Below the pieces are notes generated by a model. The model did not search any database. It saw nothing but the letters and a program-made list of their open reading frames with translations, and was not told where the DNA came from. Of a stretch of DNA of 29,808 nt, positions 14,818 to 24,498 are shown piece by piece. The translations under genes were made by a program, and so were the position numbers. The stretch is taken from the NCBI GenBank assembly GCA_030620115.1, contig JAUXFG010000037.1, forward strand, positions 1 to 29,808, read 5' to 3'. This DNA is from Candidatus Fermentibacterota bacterium. Its GTDB lineage: Bacteria; JAFGKV01. How positions within the stretch are numbered: position 1 is the stretch's first letter; each line of letters opens with the position of its first letter.

Positions 14818-15509
14818 CTGATGGCAAGGATCCTCGCTCCTCTGATAATCCTCAACCACCACAGAGCGGTTCTCTGCCGGGTGGTTCCACTGCGGACCGT
14901 TGGGAGGTCATTCGACGTCATCTGGAGGCGGGAAAAGCAGCACTCGAGAGAGAGTTCAAACCGACTCCGGAAGAAAGACTCAAGATACTCAAGGCCCGAG
15001 CCCAAACCCTGGCCCAAGAGGCAGAGCATGATAAGGGTGATGATTTTTACCTTGAGGTTGTTGAGTTTCTTCTTGCCAATGAGAAGTATGCTCTTGAACT
15101 CACGCATATCCGCGAGGTGTATCCCCTGAAGGACCTGACACTTCTTCCATGTACGCCATCTTTTGTCCGTGGGATCATCAACTTGCGCGGTCGGATTCTT
15201 TCCATCATTGACCTCAAACAGTTCTTCGAGCTCCCTGACACGGGGCTGACTGATTCTAATTGTGTAATCGTTCTCCATTCAGACGAACTGGAGTTCGGCA
15301 TCCTTGCAGACGTCATCCTTGGGCTCAGGTCGATCCCCAAAGATGCCATTCAGCGCTCACTTCCTACGTTGACAGGTATTCGAACCGATTATCTTAGGGG
15401 GGTTACCGGTGACCGCGTTGCAATTCTGGACGGTAGTAAGATCCTTTCTGACTCGAGGATCACAGTGCACGAAGAAATGGATTCATCACTCACGCAGTTT
15501 CGATCATAG
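14814..15509 (+). CDS. CheW-like coupling protein 2 with N-terminal extension (WspD position)
   Basis: This is 231 residues, overlapping cheR by 4 bases. The first 75 residues are a disordered proline/serine stretch followed by a charged helix with [18 protein letters not shown], a segment also typical of WspD-like proteins. The CheW domain (78-220) has [20 protein letters not shown]125 is the E. coli Arg62 equivalent and is present, whereas the downstream DLR arginine is lysine. The two CheWs thus each keep only one of two conserved arginines. It probably joins the same CheA-receptor array. Confidence 0.92.
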   Translation: MTDGKDPRSSDNPQPPQSGSLPGGSTADRWEVIRRHLEAGKAALEREFKPTPEERLKILKARAQTLAQEAEHDKGDDFYLEVVEFLLANEKYALELTHIREVYPLKDLTLLPCTPSFVRGIINLRGRILSIIDLKQFFELPDTGLTDSNCVIVLHSDELEFGILADVILGLRSIPKDAIQRSLPTLTGIRTDYLRGVTGDRVAILDGSKILSDSRITVHEEMDSSLTQFRS

Positions 15510-15519
15510 GGAGGTCAGG

Positions 15520-17571
15520 ATGATTGATTTCTTCAGGAGATTTTTCACTGGAAGCTTGATGAGGCGATTGGTTATCACTTTCCTCTTGGTCGCTTTCGTG
15601 CCCATAGTGATCGTCGCATCACTCGCCTTTCGCTTCTTCGGAGAAGCCCTGCAAGAGGATGCGTTCAACCAGCTTTCCGCCGTACGGGAAATCAAGAGAA
15701 GTGAGATCTTGAATGACCTGAAGCGGAGGCTGGATGATGCGGAGGTTCTTTCGGAATCCGAGGATGTCAGAAGGGCCTTCTCGCTGTTGGTGCCCTATGG
15801 CAGTACAGGACAAGCAGATCCACAAGGATTCTACGATGTGGCTTCCAAGGAATACGAAGCGATCTATGAGTGGATTGATCCCTTTTTCGCGAAGTATGCA
15901 AAGCTTCGCGAGTATCATGACATTTTCCTTATCAGCAGGGATCATGGCCACATAATGTATTCAGTGGCGTACAAGCAAGATCTCGGGACCAACTTGAGGA
16001 TGGGACCCTACAGGGATTCCAGCCTGGCGAAGCTTTGGGCCAAGGTTCTGAGAGGCAAAAAAACAAGCCTCGTGGATTTTACCTACTATGCGCCAAAGAA
16101 TGAGCCTGCCGCCTTCGTCGCGACGCCCATAACTGATGAAAACGGAAAGCTCCTTGGCGTGTTGGCCCTGCAGATCAGCACAGATCAGATCAATAGCATC
16201 ATGCAGGAAAGAACAGGAATGGGTGAGACTGGAGAAACCTATCTTGTGGGAGAGGACCTCTTGATGCGTTCAGATTCGAGGTTCGACAGCACGTCCACCA
16301 TTCTAAAAATCACTGTCAATACGGGTCCTGTGCGGAAAGCGCTCAAGGGCCTGACGGGAACCGAGATTGCTGAGAATTACAGAAACGTGAAGACCCTGAG
16401 TTCCTTTTCCGGGTTGGGATTGAAGAAGACATTCGGAACTGATTTCGAGTGGATTATCGTCTCGACAATCGATGAGGCTGAGGCGCTTGCCCCAATCAAG
16501 GCTCTTCGATCCAGGATCTTGCTGATCGGGTTTGCCATGATGATGTTGGCCTGTGCGGTGGGATACTTCTCTGCGAGGCTCATCTCCAAGCCCCTCGAGA
16601 TCTTGTCCGAAAGGGTCGCGCGAATGGCTGCTGGGGACTTGACGGTTGCGGTGAATCCCGAGACACGGCTCGACGAGGTAGGAGTATTGATGCGAGCCTT
16701 CCACACCATGCTGCAAACCCTTCGCAATCAGACCCAACAGATGATGGATGGCGCGCGCACCTTGGCTGCCTCCATGAGTGATATGTCGGCGACATCCGCT
16801 CAACTTGCCGCAAGCTCGGCAGAGACGTCGACCTCCATTGGAGAGATCACTACGACTGTTGAAGAAGTGAGGCATACTGCCCACGTTTCAAATGACAAGG
16901 CCGAGCAACTTGCTGCGACGGCAGAGAAAGCGGCCCAAGCCTCCGAGGTGGGCAAGGAAGCCACGGAGCAGGCTATCGAAGGGATGAATCGAATCAAGGA
17001 AGAGATGGAGTATGTCGCGGATAGCATCATGAAGCTCGGTGAACAGAGCCAGAGTATCGGTGAAATCATCGGTGCGGTGAACGATCTGGCTGACCAATCC
17101 AATCTTCTTTCGGTCAATGCATCCATCGAGGCGGCAAAGGCAGGCGAGTATGGCAAGGGTTTTGCCGTCGTGGCGCAGGAGATGAAAGCACTTGCCGAAC
17201 AATCAAAAGAGGCGACTCGCCAGGTCAGAACCATCTTGAACGACATCCAAAAGGCTACCAGCGCAGCTGTTTTGGCCACTGAGCGGGGAAGCAACGCGGT
17301 GGAAGCGGGAGCAGAGATGTCGACACAATCGAGTGCGGCCATCACGACTCTGTCCTCGGGCATCTCCGCGGCGGCAGATGCATCCGTTCAGATCGCTGCC
17401 TCGAGCCAACAGCAGTTGGTCGGAATGGACCAGCTTGCCACAGGCATGGAGAGCATCAAAGAAGCTACAGTCCAGAATCTGGATGGCGCGCAACAATTGG
17501 AGCGTGCCATGAAGGATTTGGACGAACTCGCCCAGAAGCTGAAACAACTTTCCGAAAGGTTCAAGGCATGA
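15520..17571 (+). CDS. Methyl-accepting chemotaxis protein with Cache sensor domain (WspA-like)
   Basis: This is 683 residues from the ATG at 15520, which has GGGAGG four bases upstream; the frame opens earlier inside cheW2 without support. TM1 spans 17-38 and TM2 333-352. The 294-residue periplasmic region between them fits a dCache domain ([51 protein letters not shown]). HAMP (354-405: [20 protein letters not shown]) leads to a long cytoplasmic coiled coil with the tip at 520-558 ([20 protein letters not shown]...[16 protein letters not shown]). AASSQQQ near 626 is a likely methylation region. No C-terminal CheR-tethering pentapeptide is present. The ligand is unknown. The cheA start overlaps its stop. 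Confidence 0.95.
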   Translation: MIDFFRRFFTGSLMRRLVITFLLVAFVPIVIVASLAFRFFGEALQEDAFNQLSAVREIKRSEILNDLKRRLDDAEVLSESEDVRRAFSLLVPYGSTGQADPQGFYDVASKEYEAIYEWIDPFFAKYAKLREYHDIFLISRDHGHIMYSVAYKQDLGTNLRMGPYRDSSLAKLWAKVLRGKKTSLVDFTYYAPKNEPAAFVATPITDENGKLLGVLALQISTDQINSIMQERTGMGETGETYLVGEDLLMRSDSRFDSTSTILKITVNTGPVRKALKGLTGTEIAENYRNVKTLSSFSGLGLKKTFGTDFEWIIVSTIDEAEALAPIKALRSRILLIGFAMMMLACAVGYFSARLISKPLEILSERVARMAAGDLTVAVNPETRLDEVGVLMRAFHTMLQTLRNQTQQMMDGARTLAASMSDMSATSAQLAASSAETSTSIGEITTTVEEVRHTAHVSNDKAEQLAATAEKAAQASEVGKEATEQAIEGMNRIKEEMEYVADSIMKLGEQSQSIGEIIGAVNDLADQSNLLSVNASIEAAKAGEYGKGFAVVAQEMKALAEQSKEATRQVRTILNDIQKATSAAVLATERGSNAVEAGAEMSTQSSAAITTLSSGISAAADASVQIAASSQQQLVGMDQLATGMESIKEATVQNLDGAQQLERAMKDLDELAQKLKQLSERFKA

Positions 17572-19934
17572 AGGAAGAGGCGTTACTCAAGAAGCTCCGA
17601 GCGGCCTTTCGTGTGGAAGCTGAGGAACGCCTTACTTCTATCTCTTCAAAGCTTATCGAGCTCGAGAACACATCAGATGAGGGCGAGCAGGGCTCCATCA
17701 TCGAGGTAGTCTACAGAGAGGCCCACAGTCTGAAAGGCGCTGCCCGAGCCGTGGAATTGGCGGATATCGAAGTCTTGTGTCAGTCCATTGAGGATATCTT
17801 TGCCGATATGAAACGCAAAAGGATCGTGGTTTCTCCGGAGCTCTTCGATGCGCTTCTTGATTCAGTCCGATTCCTTGAGAACAGGGCGAACATTCTTGAA
17901 TGGGATCAACCGACTTCATGTCAGGACGAGTTGGCAACGCTTGTTCGCCGACTCACATCTCAAGCAGCTGCGGGAGAAGACAGCGAGACAAGAACCAAGG
18001 ATCCAGAAGCCGATACTGGAGCTATCGGTCTGATGAGAGATAAGAAGACCGACGCCAAGGGAACGGAACGCTCCTTGCCGACCCCTCTCACCAAACCGGC
18101 GCGCGGGGATAAGCCATCTCCGGAAGCTCAGCCCGTTGTTCGTACAACCACGGAGACTGTCAGAATGTCCACCGAGAAACTGAGCTCCCTTCTATGCAAG
18201 GCGGAGGAGCTGGTGTCTCTCAAATTGGTGGCAGGTCAACATCTGAGCGACCTGAGGGATATTCTGCGGTCATTTCGGGAGTGGCAGAAGAGACAGGCCG
18301 GAATCAACGCGGATATTCGGTTGCTCCGCAACATGGTTCAACGGGGGAAGCCAGCCAACGGAACATGTTTTAACCTTGCGCCATTAGCCAACGTGCTGGA
18401 ATTCCTTGATTGGAATCAGGACAACATGCAAGCTCTCAGACGAGAGCTAAGAATCCTCACAAATGCGGCTGCTCAGAACGGATACTTGCTTGGCAGAATG
18501 GTGGATGACCTTCTGGATAGCGCCAAAGAAACTACCATGCTTCCCTTTTCGACCCTTCTTGAGCTCCTGCCAAGGATGGTCCGGGATCTCGCGCGTGATC
18601 TTGGCAAAGAGGTAGATCTAAAGATCCAGGGAAGTGAGATCCAAATAGACAGACGCATCCTAGAGGAGATGAAAGACCCCTTCATTCACCTTTTGAGAAA
18701 CGCGGTGGATCATGGTCTGGAGAAGCCCGAGAAACGTGAAAAACAAGGTAAACCGCGCCGGGGAATCGTAAGATTCATCGTTTCCCAGACCGAAGGAGAT
18801 AGAGTTGAGGTTCTGGTTTCCGATGACGGAAGGGGAATCGATCCGGATCAAATAAAGGATATAGCGATTGGGAATGAGCTCTTGACCAAAGGAGAAGCAG
18901 AACGCCTTGATGAACAAGAGGTCTTGTCTCTCATCTTCCGTTCAGGTGTATCCACGAGTCCAATAGTCACACAACTCTCCGGCAGAGGGCTTGGGCTTGC
19001 CATCGTACAGGAGAGAATCGAGAAGCTCAACGGCCTCATGGCGGTGGAGACAAGAATCGGCATGGGCTCATCCTTCAGGATCCAGTTGCCGGTGACTCTG
19101 GCCACCTACAGAGGCATCCTCGTGAGAGTGGGAGACGATCTCTTCATTCTCCCGAGTTCTCATGTTGAACGTGTCGCGAGTATCCCAAGAGAAGATGTGC
19201 AAACGATCGAGAACCGTGCAACGATTCCTCTCGACGGGCGGGCGGTTTCTTTGGTTCATCTTGCTGATTCGCTCGAGCTTCCAAGGGCAAGGAACGTAGA
19301 GGAAGGGAACGGAAACATCACCGTCGCAGTCCTGGGCTCAGGTGAGAGACGGATTGCCTTCCAGATCAGCGAGGTTCTCAGTGAGCAGGAGGTCTTGGCA
19401 AAGGACCTGGGGAGACAACTCAGGCGGGTGCGCAACATCGCGGGCGCAACGATCTTGGGCTCAGGCAGGGTGGCGCCGATTCTTAATGTTCGTGATCTGC
19501 TGGAGTCAGCGGCGAAAGCTTCGGCCCAAGGTTCTATGGCTGCTGTTCCGGAAGACGAAACAGCATCGAGAAGCAAGTCTATCCTTGTGGTCGAAGATTC
19601 TATCACCTCCAGGATGCTGCTCAAGAACATCCTCGAGACAGCCGGATATGTCGTCAAGACGGCTTTTGATGGGATGGACGCGTATGCGACATTGAGGATC
19701 CAGGACTTCGATATGATTGTCACTGACATACAGATGCCGAGAATGGACGGTTTTGAGTTGACGGCGAAGATTCGTGGTGACGAGAGGCTGCGCGAAAAAC
19801 CTGTCGTGTTGGTTACCGGGCTGGAATCGCGGGAGGACCGCGAACGTGGTATTGATGTAGGGGCCAACGCCTATATCGTGAAAAGCAGCTTTGACCAGGC
19901 CAATCTTCTTGAGGTTGTCATGAGGCTCATCTAA
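17568..19934 (+). CDS. CheA histidine kinase with C-terminal receiver domain (WspE-like hybrid)
   Basis: This is 788 residues. The HPt domain (1-115) carries the phosphorylated His53 in [10 protein letters not shown] disordered linker (130-195) replaces a recognisable P2 domain. The dimerisation region (200-330) is longer than in E. coli. The ATPase domain has N378 in [12 protein letters not shown], the G1 box DDGRGID (419-425) and the G2 box [10 protein letters not shown] CheW-like domain (510-650) follows. The receiver domain (670-788) has the acidic pair in VVEDS, phosphoacceptor D720 in [11 protein letters not shown] and K772. The built-in REC may act as phosphate sink or regulator, as in WspE and FrzE. 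It overlaps the MCP stop (ATGA) and the cheB start (TAATG). Confidence 0.95.
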   Translation: MKEEALLKKLRAAFRVEAEERLTSISSKLIELENTSDEGEQGSIIEVVYREAHSLKGAARAVELADIEVLCQSIEDIFADMKRKRIVVSPELFDALLDSVRFLENRANILEWDQPTSCQDELATLVRRLTSQAAAGEDSETRTKDPEADTGAIGLMRDKKTDAKGTERSLPTPLTKPARGDKPSPEAQPVVRTTTETVRMSTEKLSSLLCKAEELVSLKLVAGQHLSDLRDILRSFREWQKRQAGINADIRLLRNMVQRGKPANGTCFNLAPLANVLEFLDWNQDNMQALRRELRILTNAAAQNGYLLGRMVDDLLDSAKETTMLPFSTLLELLPRMVRDLARDLGKEVDLKIQGSEIQIDRRILEEMKDPFIHLLRNAVDHGLEKPEKREKQGKPRRGIVRFIVSQTEGDRVEVLVSDDGRGIDPDQIKDIAIGNELLTKGEAERLDEQEVLSLIFRSGVSTSPIVTQLSGRGLGLAIVQERIEKLNGLMAVETRIGMGSSFRIQLPVTLATYRGILVRVGDDLFILPSSHVERVASIPREDVQTIENRATIPLDGRAVSLVHLADSLELPRARNVEEGNGNITVAVLGSGERRIAFQISEVLSEQEVLAKDLGRQLRRVRNIAGATILGSGRVAPILNVRDLLESAAKASAQGSMAAVPEDETASRSKSILVVEDSITSRMLLKNILETAGYVVKTAFDGMDAYATLRIQDFDMIVTDIQMPRMDGFELTAKIRGDERLREKPVVLVTGLESREDRERGIDVGANAYIVKSSFDQANLLEVVMRLI

Positions 19935-20980
19935 TGGCTCGCGTTCTCATCGTCGATGATTCTCCAACGGCTCGTCAATACCTGGAACACCTGATCAACA
20001 CGGATGGTGATCTAGAGGTCATGGGGCTGGCAAGGGACGGTGTAGAAGCCATTGAACTGGTGCGGCGAGAGCGCCCTGACGTGGTAGTGATGGACACCCA
20101 TATGCCGAGGATGGATGGGTATCATGCGACCAAGGAGATCATGGAAACCTACCCTGTCCCCATTGTGATATGCGCGACAGGCTTGGAGCCTGGAGGCGTC
20201 GGGAAGGCCTTTCGAGCCATGGAGGCGGGAGCTGTTGCCACGGTAAGGAAACCTGCAGGACCCGGGGATCATGGAACCGATGATTCGGCGGGCAAATTCA
20301 TTCAGACCGTGAAGCTGATGTCAGAAGTCAAGGTGGTACGCCGTCGACCAAGAGTGAGACGCCCTGAACCCGAACGCACAACTCAAGCTCATCCAAAAAC
20401 CAAGCTACCTCGGTCCCAGATAGAGGTGATAGCCATGGGGGCCTCCGCTGGTGGGCCCCCTGTCATTCGAACTATCCTTTCCAGGCTAGGTGGGGAGTTC
20501 CCCATTCCCATACTTGTTGTGCAGCATATTGCCACAGGATTCCTTGGCGGGCTTGTCGATTGGCTGAAGAAGAGCACCGTCCTTCCGATCCATATCCCCA
20601 TTGACAGGGAGCGCATCGCGGCGGGACATATCTATTTCGCCCCGGAAGGCTGTCACATGGGGGTAACAATGAGTGGGAAGATTGTCTTGAGCACTAGCCC
20701 GCCGGATCGAGGGCTGCGGCCGTCCATCTCCCATCTTTTCAGTTCTGCGGCAGATGCTTTTGGGAAGAAGGCTGTAGGGGTGTTACTTACCGGGATGGGT
20801 GTCGATGGAGCCCATGAGCTCAAGAAGATGAAAGCTATGGGAGCAGTGACCATCGCCCAGGACAAAGCCAGCTCGGTCATTCACAGCATGCCGGAAAAGG
20901 CTATCGAGATTGGTGGGACAGATTATATTCTCCCTCCTGAGGGGATTGCCGATGTTCTGAGTTCTCTCGCCAGGAAATGA
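19934..20980 (+). CDS. cheB: CheB receptor methylesterase/deamidase (WspF-like)
   Basis: This is 348 residues. The receiver domain (1-125) has D8-D9, phosphoacceptor D54 in VVMDTHMPRMDG and K106 in RKPAG. After a basic linker (133-160), the methylesterase domain keeps its catalytic triad: S171 in MGASAGGPP, H198 in VVQHIATGF and D291 in TGMGVDGA. It removes methyl groups from receptor glutamates when phosphorylated by CheA, opposing the CheR two positions before the receptor. In Wsp systems loss of this protein locks signalling on. It is complete, with no motif loss, and overlaps genes on both sides. Confidence 0.95.
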   Translation: MARVLIVDDSPTARQYLEHLINTDGDLEVMGLARDGVEAIELVRRERPDVVVMDTHMPRMDGYHATKEIMETYPVPIVICATGLEPGGVGKAFRAMEAGAVATVRKPAGPGDHGTDDSAGKFIQTVKLMSEVKVVRRRPRVRRPEPERTTQAHPKTKLPRSQIEVIAMGASAGGPPVIRTILSRLGGEFPIPILVVQHIATGFLGGLVDWLKKSTVLPIHIPIDRERIAAGHIYFAPEGCHMGVTMSGKIVLSTSPPDRGLRPSISHLFSSAADAFGKKAVGVLLTGMGVDGAHELKKMKAMGAVTIAQDKASSVIHSMPEKAIEIGGTDYILPPEGIADVLSSLARK

Positions 20981-21762
20981 ACACGGCAAGAAAGAATGAG
21001 GACATGACGGATGAGCACGACGCAGTGATTCTCGTGGTTGAAGACAGCCCTACGCAGGCCCTTCAGTTGGAGTTGCTTCTGGGGGGGAAGGGCTACGACG
21101 TCGCCATAAGCCGCAACGGTCGGGAAGCACTGGCCTTCCTCAAGAAAAGCGGCGCATCGATAGTGATCAGCGATGTCGTTATGCCCGAGATGGATGGTTA
21201 CGAACTCTCACAGCAGATCAAGGCGGATGAGCATTTAAGGCACATCCCTATCCTTCTCCTTACCACGCTTTCTGATCCAGAAGATATGCTCAAGGCACTG
21301 GAAAGCGGAGCTGATAACTTCGTCATAAAGCCGTACGAGGATAAGAGCTTGCTGTCACGCATAAAGCATATTCTCGATAACAAAAGAAATATTGGCAATG
21401 TAGAATCCCAGATAGGCATAAAGGTATCTTTTGCGGGAAAGGAGTTATTCATCAATTCCGACAAAATTCAGATACTTGACCTCATGTTTTCTATGTATGA
21501 CAGAATCATCAACCAATATCGTGAACTTGAACGTGTAAGCAAAGATCTGAATGACGCCAAGGAGGCGATCAAAAATCTTCATGGAATACTTCCGATCTGT
21601 GCCAATTGCAAGAGAATAAGAGACGATAACGATCAATGGCAGAATCTCGAAAAGTACATCGAGGCGCATTCCAGAGCCGCGTTCAGTCATGGCCTATGCG
21701 ATAAGTGCTGCAGAGAACTATATCCTGATAGGTATGAGGAGATCTATGCTGGGGAAGAGTAG
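20977..21762 (+). CDS. Response regulator with conserved linker and four-cysteine C-terminal domain
   Basis: This is 261 residues from the ATG at 20977 (ATGA overlap with cheB); an ATG at 21004 with GAGG upstream is equally likely. The receiver domain (15-135) has E22-D23, phosphoacceptor D66 in VISDVVMPEMDGYEL and K118 in VIKPY. Residues 145-195 (IGIKVSFAGKELFINSDKIQ, a helix, YRELERVSKDL) are a linker shared with the next gene. The C-terminus (200-252) has LPICANCKRIRDD, FSHGLC and CDKCC: C208, C211, C241 and C244 are set like zinc ligands. This tail is known at the ends of sensor kinases and regulators, chiefly of deltaproteobacteria, but has no defined role. It occupies the position where wspR would be. 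Confidence 0.88.
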   Translation: MNTARKNEDMTDEHDAVILVVEDSPTQALQLELLLGGKGYDVAISRNGREALAFLKKSGASIVISDVVMPEMDGYELSQQIKADEHLRHIPILLLTTLSDPEDMLKALESGADNFVIKPYEDKSLLSRIKHILDNKRNIGNVESQIGIKVSFAGKELFINSDKIQILDLMFSMYDRIINQYRELERVSKDLNDAKEAIKNLHGILPICANCKRIRDDNDQWQNLEKYIEAHSRAAFSHGLCDKCCRELYPDRYEEIYAGEE

Positions 21763-21802
21763 ATCGCTTTCATGAATAGTATGATTGCATTAGGAGATCG
21801 CT

Positions 21803-23092
21803 ATGTCACAAGGTGTTGATATATTGATTGTTGAAGACAGCCTGACCCAGGCTGTGCAACTGCAGCATATGCTTGAACGACATCGTCACCGCGTCACGGT
21901 GGCACGCGACGGCTTCGACGCTCTCGAGCGGCTCAGAGAACACAGACCGGCGCTGGTGGTCAGTGACATCATTATGCCTGAGATGGATGGCTACGAACTA
22001 TGCCGCCGGATAAAGACGCAGGAGGGCTTCAAGGATATCCCTGTGATTCTTCTGACCGCCCTTTCCAACCCTGAGGACGTGATCAAGGCACTCGAAAGTG
22101 GTGCGGACAACTTTGTTACCAAACCCTACGATGAGAGTTTCCTCATGGCTCGGGTTGGGACTGTGCTGCACAATCAGGAACTACGCAAACGAGGTACGCC
22201 GGAACTTGGGATTGAAGTAGTTGTCGCTGGAAAAAAGTACTCTATTACCTCGGATCGCATGCAAGTCATCGACTTCCTGTTCTCCACATATGATAATGCC
22301 CTTCAGAAGAACCAAGAGCTCGAACGGGCCAACAACAAGCTGATCATGATGCAGGAAGAGCTTGAAAAGCGAAATATGGATCTTGAGGAACTGAATGAGG
22401 AGAAGAACAGATTCCTCAGTATGGCCGCGCACGACTTGCGCAATCCCTTGGCCGTAATATTCGGATACAGTGACATCCTGCTCTACGATGCTTCCGAAGA
22501 AGCTGCCCAGGAGGAGCTCGAGATGATCTCTGTGATGAAGTCATCGAGCGAATTCATGTTACAGATCGTGAATGAATTCCTGGACATCGCCAAAATTGAA
22601 GCGGGAAAACTCGAACTAGATCTGAAGATCACGGATGTCGTGGCTTTGATGAAGGAGTGTATCTCACTCAACCGGGTTTTTGCAGTAAGGAAGCAGATGA
22701 AGCTTCTCTTCCGCCACGATGATGAAGTTCCTGCGGTGATGATGGATTCCTGCAAGATTGAGCAGGTCATGAATAATCTTATCAGCAATGCCATCAAATA
22801 CTCCTATCCACAAAGCTCGGTAGAAATCCGCATTGAAAGGAGCGGCCATTGCTTAGTGATTTCGGTGAGGGATGAAGGGCAAGGTATCCCTGAGAAGGAA
22901 CTTGACAAGCTCTTCAAGCCATTCGAAAAAACCAGCGTGAGAACCACCGCAGGTGAGACGAGCACAGGTCTCGGCCTGGCAATAGCAAAGAAGATCGTGG
23001 AGTCCCACGAAGGACATATCTGGGTCGAGAGTGAAGTGGGCAGAGGCTCAGTATTCTACTTTGATCTGCCAATCCCGGAATCCCCAAGTTGA
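21803..23092 (+). CDS. Receiver-histidine kinase hybrid (REC-linker-HisKA-HATPase)
   Basis: This is 429 residues; the ATG at 21803 has GGAG seven bases upstream. The N-terminal receiver (5-120) has E11-D12, D55 in VVSDIIMPEMDGYEL and K107. The linker (135-190: LGIEVVVAGKKYSITSDRMQ, FLFSTYDNALQKNQELE) is paralogous to that of the preceding gene. A coiled coil runs into a HisKA domain with H210 in SMAAHDLRNPLAVIFGYS. The HATPase domain has N325/N329 (QVMNNLISNAIKY), the G1 box DEGQGIP and the G2 box TGLGLAIAKKIVESH. With no membrane segment, it is a soluble kinase whose activity is probably set by phosphorylation of its own receiver, so it could take phosphate from CheA and pass the signal to an unseen regulator. 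Confidence 0.93.
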   Translation: MSQGVDILIVEDSLTQAVQLQHMLERHRHRVTVARDGFDALERLREHRPALVVSDIIMPEMDGYELCRRIKTQEGFKDIPVILLTALSNPEDVIKALESGADNFVTKPYDESFLMARVGTVLHNQELRKRGTPELGIEVVVAGKKYSITSDRMQVIDFLFSTYDNALQKNQELERANNKLIMMQEELEKRNMDLEELNEEKNRFLSMAAHDLRNPLAVIFGYSDILLYDASEEAAQEELEMISVMKSSSEFMLQIVNEFLDIAKIEAGKLELDLKITDVVALMKECISLNRVFAVRKQMKLLFRHDDEVPAVMMDSCKIEQVMNNLISNAIKYSYPQSSVEIRIERSGHCLVISVRDEGQGIPEKELDKLFKPFEKTSVRTTAGETSTGLGLAIAKKIVESHEGHIWVESEVGRGSVFYFDLPIPESPS

Positions 23093-23103
23093 AAGGAAAC
23101 ACC

Positions 23104-24303
23104 ATGCAAGGAAGCATTGCTGCGAAGATAGAGACATTCATGGAAGCGGGATCCTGGATCCGCAAAATGTTTGAGGAAGGCGCGGCGCTCAAGAAAGAGT
23201 TTGGGGCTGACAATGTCTTCGATTTCTCACTCGGCAACCCCATGGGCGATCCTCCGCAACGTTTCCTTCAGGCTATCCGCGAAGCACTGGATGACCCGGC
23301 TCCGGGAAAACACGGCTATATGCCGAATGCGGGATACCCTGACGTGCGCGCCAAGCTGGCGGAATACCTCGCCAAGGATCATGGCGTCCCTCTGGAGGCG
23401 AAGCATCTCGTGCTCACCGTGGGGGCAGCAGGCGGGCTCAATGTGGCACTCAAATCCCTGGTGAATCCCGGTGAAACGATACTGATATTCGCGCCGTTCT
23501 TTGTTGAGTATCGTTTCTACATCGACACCGTGGGATGTACGTGCCGAATCGTTGAGACTGATGAGGATTTCAATCTCGACTTGGACGCCATCGAACAGGC
23601 ATTGGATCCATCGGTCAAGGCGATCATCATCAACACGCCCAATAATCCCACCGGCCGCGCCTATTCGGAGCAGGCGCTCGCCGAGCTGGCACGCCTCGTT
23701 GAGGCAAAATCAGAGGAATATGGGCATCCTATCTACATACTTTCTGATGAACCATACAAGCGGATCGTCTACGATGGATTCCGCACACCGAGCCTATTGA
23801 AGATCACGAAGAATGCCATCATCTGTACGTCATATTCAAAGGAACTCTCCATTCCAGGCGAGCGCCTTGGCTATATTGCTGTCCATCCCGATTGTTTCGG
23901 CGTCGACAAGATCGTTGCCGCCTTGACGTTCTGTAACCGCATCTTGGGGTTTGTCAACGCCCCGGCTTTGATGCAGCGAGCATTGGGCCGCTCCATTGGC
24001 GTGGCGGTGGATATCAGTCAGTACGCGGAGAACCGGGCGCTGCTCCTGCCGGCTTTGCGCGATATGGGATACGAGCTAATCCCGACAGAAGGTACATTCT
24101 ACCTGTTCCCCAAAAGTCCCATCCCTGATGAAGTCGCCTTCGTTGCCGAGCTGAAAAAGGAACGAATCCTGGTAGTTCCGGGCAGGGGTTTTGGGCGCAG
24201 TGGTTACTTCAGGATATCGTACTGTGTGACACGAGAGATCATCGAAAAGGCACTGCCTGGGTTCGAGCGCGCCATCAAGCGAGTCCGGACTCGGAATCTA
24301 TAA
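23104..24303 (+). CDS. Class I/II pyridoxal-phosphate aminotransferase
   Basis: This is 399 residues. The ATG at 23104 is chosen over an in-frame TTG at 23089 because AAAGGAA lies five bases upstream. Fold-type I landmarks are present: NNPTG (180-184), D215 in LSDEPYKR, the Schiff-base lysine K246 in TSYSKELSIPGERLGY, and the substrate-carboxylate arginine R370 in GYFRISYC. The reaction is amino-group transfer between an amino acid and a 2-oxoacid, most like aspartate/aromatic-type aminotransferases; substrate specificity cannot be read. It starts 11 bp after the kinase and is probably the last gene of the che operon, an unusual member. Confidence 0.93.
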   Translation: MQGSIAAKIETFMEAGSWIRKMFEEGAALKKEFGADNVFDFSLGNPMGDPPQRFLQAIREALDDPAPGKHGYMPNAGYPDVRAKLAEYLAKDHGVPLEAKHLVLTVGAAGGLNVALKSLVNPGETILIFAPFFVEYRFYIDTVGCTCRIVETDEDFNLDLDAIEQALDPSVKAIIINTPNNPTGRAYSEQALAELARLVEAKSEEYGHPIYILSDEPYKRIVYDGFRTPSLLKITKNAIICTSYSKELSIPGERLGYIAVHPDCFGVDKIVAALTFCNRILGFVNAPALMQRALGRSIGVAVDISQYAENRALLLPALRDMGYELIPTEGTFYLFPKSPIPDEVAFVAELKKERILVVPGRGFGRSGYFRISYCVTREIIEKALPGFERAIKRVRTRNL

Positions 24304-24337
24304 TGACGAGTGGAGAGTGCCTTAGGGTTCGCGTCCG

Positions 24338-24359
24338 GTGGGCACGGCATGCCGTGCCC
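24338..24359. repeat. Perfect 20-bp palindrome of the GGGCACGGCATG family
   Basis: GGGCACGGCATGCCGTGCCC at 24340-24359 is fully self-complementary. The left half with flank (GTGGGCACGGCATG) is identical to 12686-12699. It lies in the convergent gap after the aminotransferase gene and is followed by CCTAC, as in a repeat type seen in many environmental genomes. It may double as a transcription barrier. Confidence 0.7.
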
Positions 24360-24385
24360 CTACATAAGGGAGACCAATTCTGCGA

Positions 24386-24405
24386 CAAATCTGTGCGCCA
24401 AGAAG
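24386..24405 (+). repeat. 20-bp exact repeat, copy 2
   Basis: CAAATCTGTGCGCCAAGAAG is identical to 10613-10632. Here it lies between convergent genes, 94 bases past the receptor-gene stop on the opposite strand. Confidence 0.7.
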
Positions 24406-24432
24406 GCGAACTTATTCCTTGGGCGAACCCAG

Positions 24433-24466
24433 AAGGCCGGCCAACGCCATTGCGCCAACCGGCCTT
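24433..24466. terminator. Possible bidirectional terminator hairpin between convergent genes
   Basis: AAGGCCGG (24433-24440) and CCGGCCTT (24459-24466) form an 8-bp GC-rich stem with an 18-base loop. It lies 32 bases before the receptor-gene stop codon and 130 bases after the aminotransferase stop. No clean T-run follows on either side, so the terminator role is tentative. Confidence 0.4.
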
Positions 24467-24498
24467 GAGTCCTTTCGATTGGAATTCTGAACTAACAG

